Shown here piece after piece: positions 21,450-24,457 of a stretch of 24,457 bases of DNA. A program made the translations under genes and the position numbers. The stretch comes from Psychrobacter sp. UBA3483 (lineage in GTDB: Bacteria > Pseudomonadota > Gammaproteobacteria > Pseudomonadales > Moraxellaceae): NCBI RefSeq assembly GCF_002377905.1, contig NZ_DFQS01000022.1, forward strand, positions 1 to 24,457, given 5' to 3'. Numbering within the stretch: the stretch's first letter is position 1; every line of letters starts with the position of its first letter. The notes under the pieces were generated by a model, which was not told the origin of the DNA, searched no databases, and was given only the letters and a program-made list of their open reading frames with translations.

Positions 21450-24269
21450 ATGTCCAGTATTCCGTCATCCATGCCAGCAAGTAGCAACCGTCATTATCAA
21501 GATCATTCGATTACTGAGGGTCTGGTGCTGCCGCTTGCCGGTCACTGTTTTCATTGCGGTGATCCAGTGCCAGAGCCGCCGTTTCATACGGATATTTTAG
21601 GTCAGTCGCGAGAGATGTGCTGTATGGGCTGTCAGTTGGCGTCGCAAAGTATCGTTGAAGCAGGGCTTGAGCAATATTATCTTGACCGCTCAGAGATTAA
21701 TCGTACGGCAAGCTTACCCACGCAGCTGACGCGCCTCGAAGCTTATGATCACGATGAGATAAAATCTCAATTTGTCTACGCCCAAGACGGCATGTCGGTA
21801 GCAGAACTATCGGTCAACAACCTGCGCTGTGCTGCCTGTACGTGGCTGATTGAGTCACGTTTAGATGAGTTAGATGGCATCAGTCAGTGTCAGGTGAATT
21901 TAACCAATCAGCGTATGCGGGTGATTTGGGACGAAGATAAGCTGCCGATTAGTCGTATTTTGGGCGTTATCAATGAGATTGGCTACGAAGCCAAGCCTTA
22001 TCGGCAAGATACCCATGAGGCCATGCTGGCACGTCATAACAGTCAGATGCTATTGCGTCTTGGTATCGCGGCGCTCGGCTCGATGCAGGCAATGATGTAT
22101 GCGGTGGCGATTTATTTTGGTGAATATAGTGACATGCTGATATTTCAGCGTGATTTTCTACGTTGGGTGTCGCTATTTGTGAGTACGCCGGTGTTCTTTT
22201 ATGCCGGTGTGCCGTTTTTTACCTCAGCATGGTCAGCGATTCGTGCCCGGCAAGTCAATATGGATGTACCAGTTAGTATTGCCTTAGTGGTGACGTTCTT
22301 TGCCAGTCTTTATGCGACCATTACCGGGCAAGGGGAGACATACTTTGATTCGGTCAGTATGTTTATTTTCTTCTTATTGGCTGGGCGTTATATTGAGCAT
22401 AATGCACGCTTAAAAGCCGCTACCATGGCCAATGACTTGGTGGTGGTCGAGCCCGTCTTAGTACAAAAAATTGCCGAAGATAAAGACGCCGCTGCGCGTA
22501 TTTTGGAACTCTTAGAGCAAAATACGCTTGATAACACTTCTATTGATAATGATCCTGAAAAGGCTATTAATCCAAATAATAATTTAGCGACAAATGGCAC
22601 AACCACTATCGCAAAATCGATGCCAAACTTTATGCAAAGTATGGATGCCAATATTAAGCAATTGACCACACGTATCGCTCAAGAATGGCAACAGTCAAAT
22701 AATACGTCTGAGAGTCTCTCAAAAACGCAGCATACGCCGAATCATAAGCCAAAAGACAAACAGATGGTGACCGCTCATAGTTTGCAAGTGGGCGATATTA
22801 TTATGGTGGAGGCCGGTTCTGAGATTATCAGCGATGGTATCTTGCTTAGCTCCACCGCGACCGTTTCGCAAAGCTTGTTGACAGGCGAGGGCGATTTAAT
22901 CATCAAAACCCAAGGCGATTATATCGTTGGCGGCGCCCAAAATGACAGTCAGCCGTTTGAGATGCTCGTGACGGCATTGCCAGAAGACAGCCAGATAGGG
23001 TTGATTGACAGGCTGATGAACCGTGCCATGAGTGAGAAACCAAAACTTGCTCAGCAAGCAGATAAGCTGGCGCGTTGGTTTGTGGCGCGGATTTTAGTAT
23101 TGTCAGCGTTGGTATTTATTGGCTGGTATATCGTCGACCCAAGCCAAGCGATTTGGGCAACGGTGGCGGTATTGGTGGCGACCTGTCCGTGTGCATTGTC
23201 TTTAGCGACACCGATTGCGCTGACCGTAGCGACCAATCGATTGGCGAGTTATGGTTTTTTAACCACGCGTGGCCATACGCTGCAAACCCTTGCTGAGATT
23301 ACCCATGTGGCGTTTGATAAAACAGGCACGCTCACTTATGGTAAGCCCAATTTATTAAATATCGAGCGATTGGCAAGTCATGATACGACAGCTACTAACA
23401 ATGAAGAAAAGGACAAGCTATTAGCGATTGCAGCGGCGCTAGAAGTCGGTAGCCGCCATCCGATTGCTCACGCTTTGCTCACCGCCGCTTATCAATTACA
23501 TCTGCCTGCGACGCAGTCGTTACAATACTATCCTGCAGGCGGGGTAGAGGCAATGATTGATGGTGTCCTATATCGCATCGGTCATGTTGATTTTGCCTTA
23601 GATAGAACGGGCCATGCTGCTAATGCGGATAACGATTTAATCATTGATTTAACCACTCATCGTGCCAGCTCCGCGGTGGTATTATCTTGTCAGAATAGTC
23701 AATCAAATACATGGCAAGCGCTGGCCTGTTTTTACTTTAATGATAAGGTACGCGATAGTGCTAAATCGATGCTTGATACCATCAAAGAGCTTGGTATTGA
23801 GCCTGTTATGCTCACCGGCGACCCAAGCCCGCAAGCACTAATAATGGCTGAGGACTTAGGCATGAAAGCCGCCTATAACGGTCTGTCACCAACCGATAAA
23901 GTCAATCATATTCAAGCGCTACAAGCAAAAGGCGCGGTTGTACTCATGGTCGGGGATGGTATTAATGATGCGCCAGTATTGGCGGCCGCCGATGTGTCGA
24001 CTTCGATTGCGGGCGCGGCAGATTTGGCGCAAGTATCGAGTGACAGTATTATTCTAAATGGTCAAATCGAAGCTATCACGGCGGCGAAACGTATCGCTGA
24101 TAAGACCAAACGTATTATTAAGCAAAACTTACGTTGGGCGCTTATTTATAATAGTAGTGTCTTGATACCAGCAGCTCTAGGTTATGTACCGCCTTGGCTT
24201 GCAGCCATCGGCATGTCACTAAGCTCATTATTTGTGGTATTAAATGCGCTGCGTCTAAAGCGTGCTTAA
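21450..24269 (+). CDS. ccoI: Copper-translocating P1B-type ATPase for cbb3 oxidase assembly (CcoI/FixI-like)
   Basis: This membrane ATPase moves copper for maturation of cbb3 cytochrome oxidase. The N-terminus has a CcoI-type cysteine cluster (C33/C36 in CFHCGDPVPEPP and C57/C58/C61 in MCCMGCQ), then an HMA domain with CAAC (C127, C130). Membrane helices at about 199-320 precede the actuator domain with TGE (478-480). The metal-site helix is VATCPCALSLA (C579, C581), the phosphorylated Asp is D623 in DKTGTLT, the HP motif is in SRHPIAHAL (about 669), and the hinge is GDGIND (835-840), followed by the last two helices. The protein is 939 residues, longer than the usual roughly 800. A low-complexity Asn/Thr/Gln-rich insertion at about 355-437 between the membrane part and actuator domain explains most of the excess. 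ATG 21450 has AAAGGA 12 nt upstream, a long spacing; a TTG at 21426 is less likely. No ccoNOQP or ccoG is adjacent here. Confidence 0.88.
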   Translation: MSSIPSSMPASSNRHYQDHSITEGLVLPLAGHCFHCGDPVPEPPFHTDILGQSREMCCMGCQLASQSIVEAGLEQYYLDRSEINRTASLPTQLTRLEAYDHDEIKSQFVYAQDGMSVAELSVNNLRCAACTWLIESRLDELDGISQCQVNLTNQRMRVIWDEDKLPISRILGVINEIGYEAKPYRQDTHEAMLARHNSQMLLRLGIAALGSMQAMMYAVAIYFGEYSDMLIFQRDFLRWVSLFVSTPVFFYAGVPFFTSAWSAIRARQVNMDVPVSIALVVTFFASLYATITGQGETYFDSVSMFIFFLLAGRYIEHNARLKAATMANDLVVVEPVLVQKIAEDKDAAARILELLEQNTLDNTSIDNDPEKAINPNNNLATNGTTTIAKSMPNFMQSMDANIKQLTTRIAQEWQQSNNTSESLSKTQHTPNHKPKDKQMVTAHSLQVGDIIMVEAGSEIISDGILLSSTATVSQSLLTGEGDLIIKTQGDYIVGGAQNDSQPFEMLVTALPEDSQIGLIDRLMNRAMSEKPKLAQQADKLARWFVARILVLSALVFIGWYIVDPSQAIWATVAVLVATCPCALSLATPIALTVATNRLASYGFLTTRGHTLQTLAEITHVAFDKTGTLTYGKPNLLNIERLASHDTTATNNEEKDKLLAIAAALEVGSRHPIAHALLTAAYQLHLPATQSLQYYPAGGVEAMIDGVLYRIGHVDFALDRTGHAANADNDLIIDLTTHRASSAVVLSCQNSQSNTWQALACFYFNDKVRDSAKSMLDTIKELGIEPVMLTGDPSPQALIMAEDLGMKAAYNGLSPTDKVNHIQALQAKGAVVLMVGDGINDAPVLAAADVSTSIAGAADLAQVSSDSIILNGQIEAITAAKRIADKTKRIIKQNLRWALIYNSSVLIPAALGYVPPWLAAIGMSLSSLFVVLNALRLKRA

Positions 24270-24317
24270 TGTAAAGCAGCTTTAACTTATTTATATAAAC
24301 TTCTGAAAATTACCCAC

Positions 24318-24337
24318 AAAAAAACCGCCTTTATAAA
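24318..24337 (+). terminator. Left half of a ccoI terminator, apparently cut by the IS
   Basis: AAAAAAACCGCCTTTATAAA has the A-run plus CCGCC arm typical of this genome's terminators (compare 12561-12589), but no GGCGG-T-run follows. The IS end begins at 24338. The missing arm is probably on the far side of the element. Confidence 0.5.
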
Positions 24338-24457
24338 TGAACTGACCCCCTAAACTTGGACGGTTTAAGTTTACAACAAGGACTGAGTTCTGTATTTTAC
24401 AGGACTCAGTCCTTTTAGTTTAAGCTGAATTCTCTCATGATTATAATAATGCATATA
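24338..24457. mobile_element. Right-edge fragment of an IS3-family insertion sequence
   Basis: The element begins with a TG-type terminal repeat, TGAACTGACCCCCTAAACTT, at 24338 and runs off the window. Inside it, on the minus strand, is the C-terminus of an IS3-family transposase. The end and the protein together identify the family; the specific IS cannot be named. Confidence 0.85.
24371..24457 (-). CDS. IS3-family transposase (OrfB), C-terminal fragment
   Basis: Only the last 28 residues are in the window. They include YYNHERIQLKLKGLSPVKYR followed by TQSLL and a TAA stop at 24371-24373. This is the typical end of the DDE (rve) integrase domain of IS3-family OrfB proteins, where YNxxRxQxxLxxxSPxxYR is conserved. 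The stop lies 33 nt inside the IS end, a normal layout. The rest of the gene lies beyond the window, so whether it is intact cannot be told. Confidence 0.88.
   Translation of the reverse strand, partial: YMHYYNHERIQLKLKGLSPVKYRTQSLL

Overview
The window looks like a housekeeping stretch of a Psychrobacter-type gammaproteobacterium (family Moraxellaceae). The assignment rests on moderate GC with AT-rich spacers, the isc, hupB-ppiD, fis-purH and mrcB-lpoP gene pairs, and protein features typical of the Pseudomonas/Acinetobacter/Psychrobacter branch. This is inferred from sequence impressions, not from a search. I see no tRNA, rRNA, CRISPR array, prophage or defence system. The only clearly mobile DNA is the end of an IS3-family element at the right edge.

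Left part (1-8400). A plus-strand membrane-anchored class III adenylate cyclase converges, across a shared terminator, on a complete minus-strand Fe-S assembly cluster transcribed iscR-iscS-iscU-iscA-hscB-hscA-fdx. iscR has a recognisable IscR type-1 site over its own promoter. The gene order is as in E. coli, but the spacers after iscS are long (about 110-230 bp). They hold stem-loops, an intrinsic terminator after iscU, and candidate internal promoters before iscU and hscA. No iscX is present between fdx and the convergent terminator.

Middle part (8400-12600). Upstream of iscR lies an unnamed minus-strand gene for a UbiJ/SCP2-like protein with a coiled coil and a C-terminal membrane anchor. 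It is divergent from hupB (HU), which is followed by ppiD (periplasmic folding factor). Hairpins, a terminator and a perfect 24-bp tandem duplication sit between hupB and ppiD.

Right part (12600-24457). On the minus strand, read right to left, are mrcB (PBP1b), lpoP (its likely TPR lipoprotein activator), prmA, a zinc-ribbon/DUF3426 membrane protein, fis and purH. The prmA-DUF3426-fis-purH string resembles the Pseudomonas arrangement, but dusB is missing just before fis. purH carries a terminator-like hairpin directly in front of its start codon. Divergent from mrcB is a plus-strand copper P-type ATPase of the CcoI/FixI type. Three tandem 14-bp repeats lie upstream of it, and its downstream terminator appears cut by the IS3-family insertion.

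I found no convincing new multi-gene system. The most rewarding signals are regulatory: the structured iscU-iscA spacer, the purH leader, the tandem repeats before ccoI, and the UbiJ-like anchored protein.
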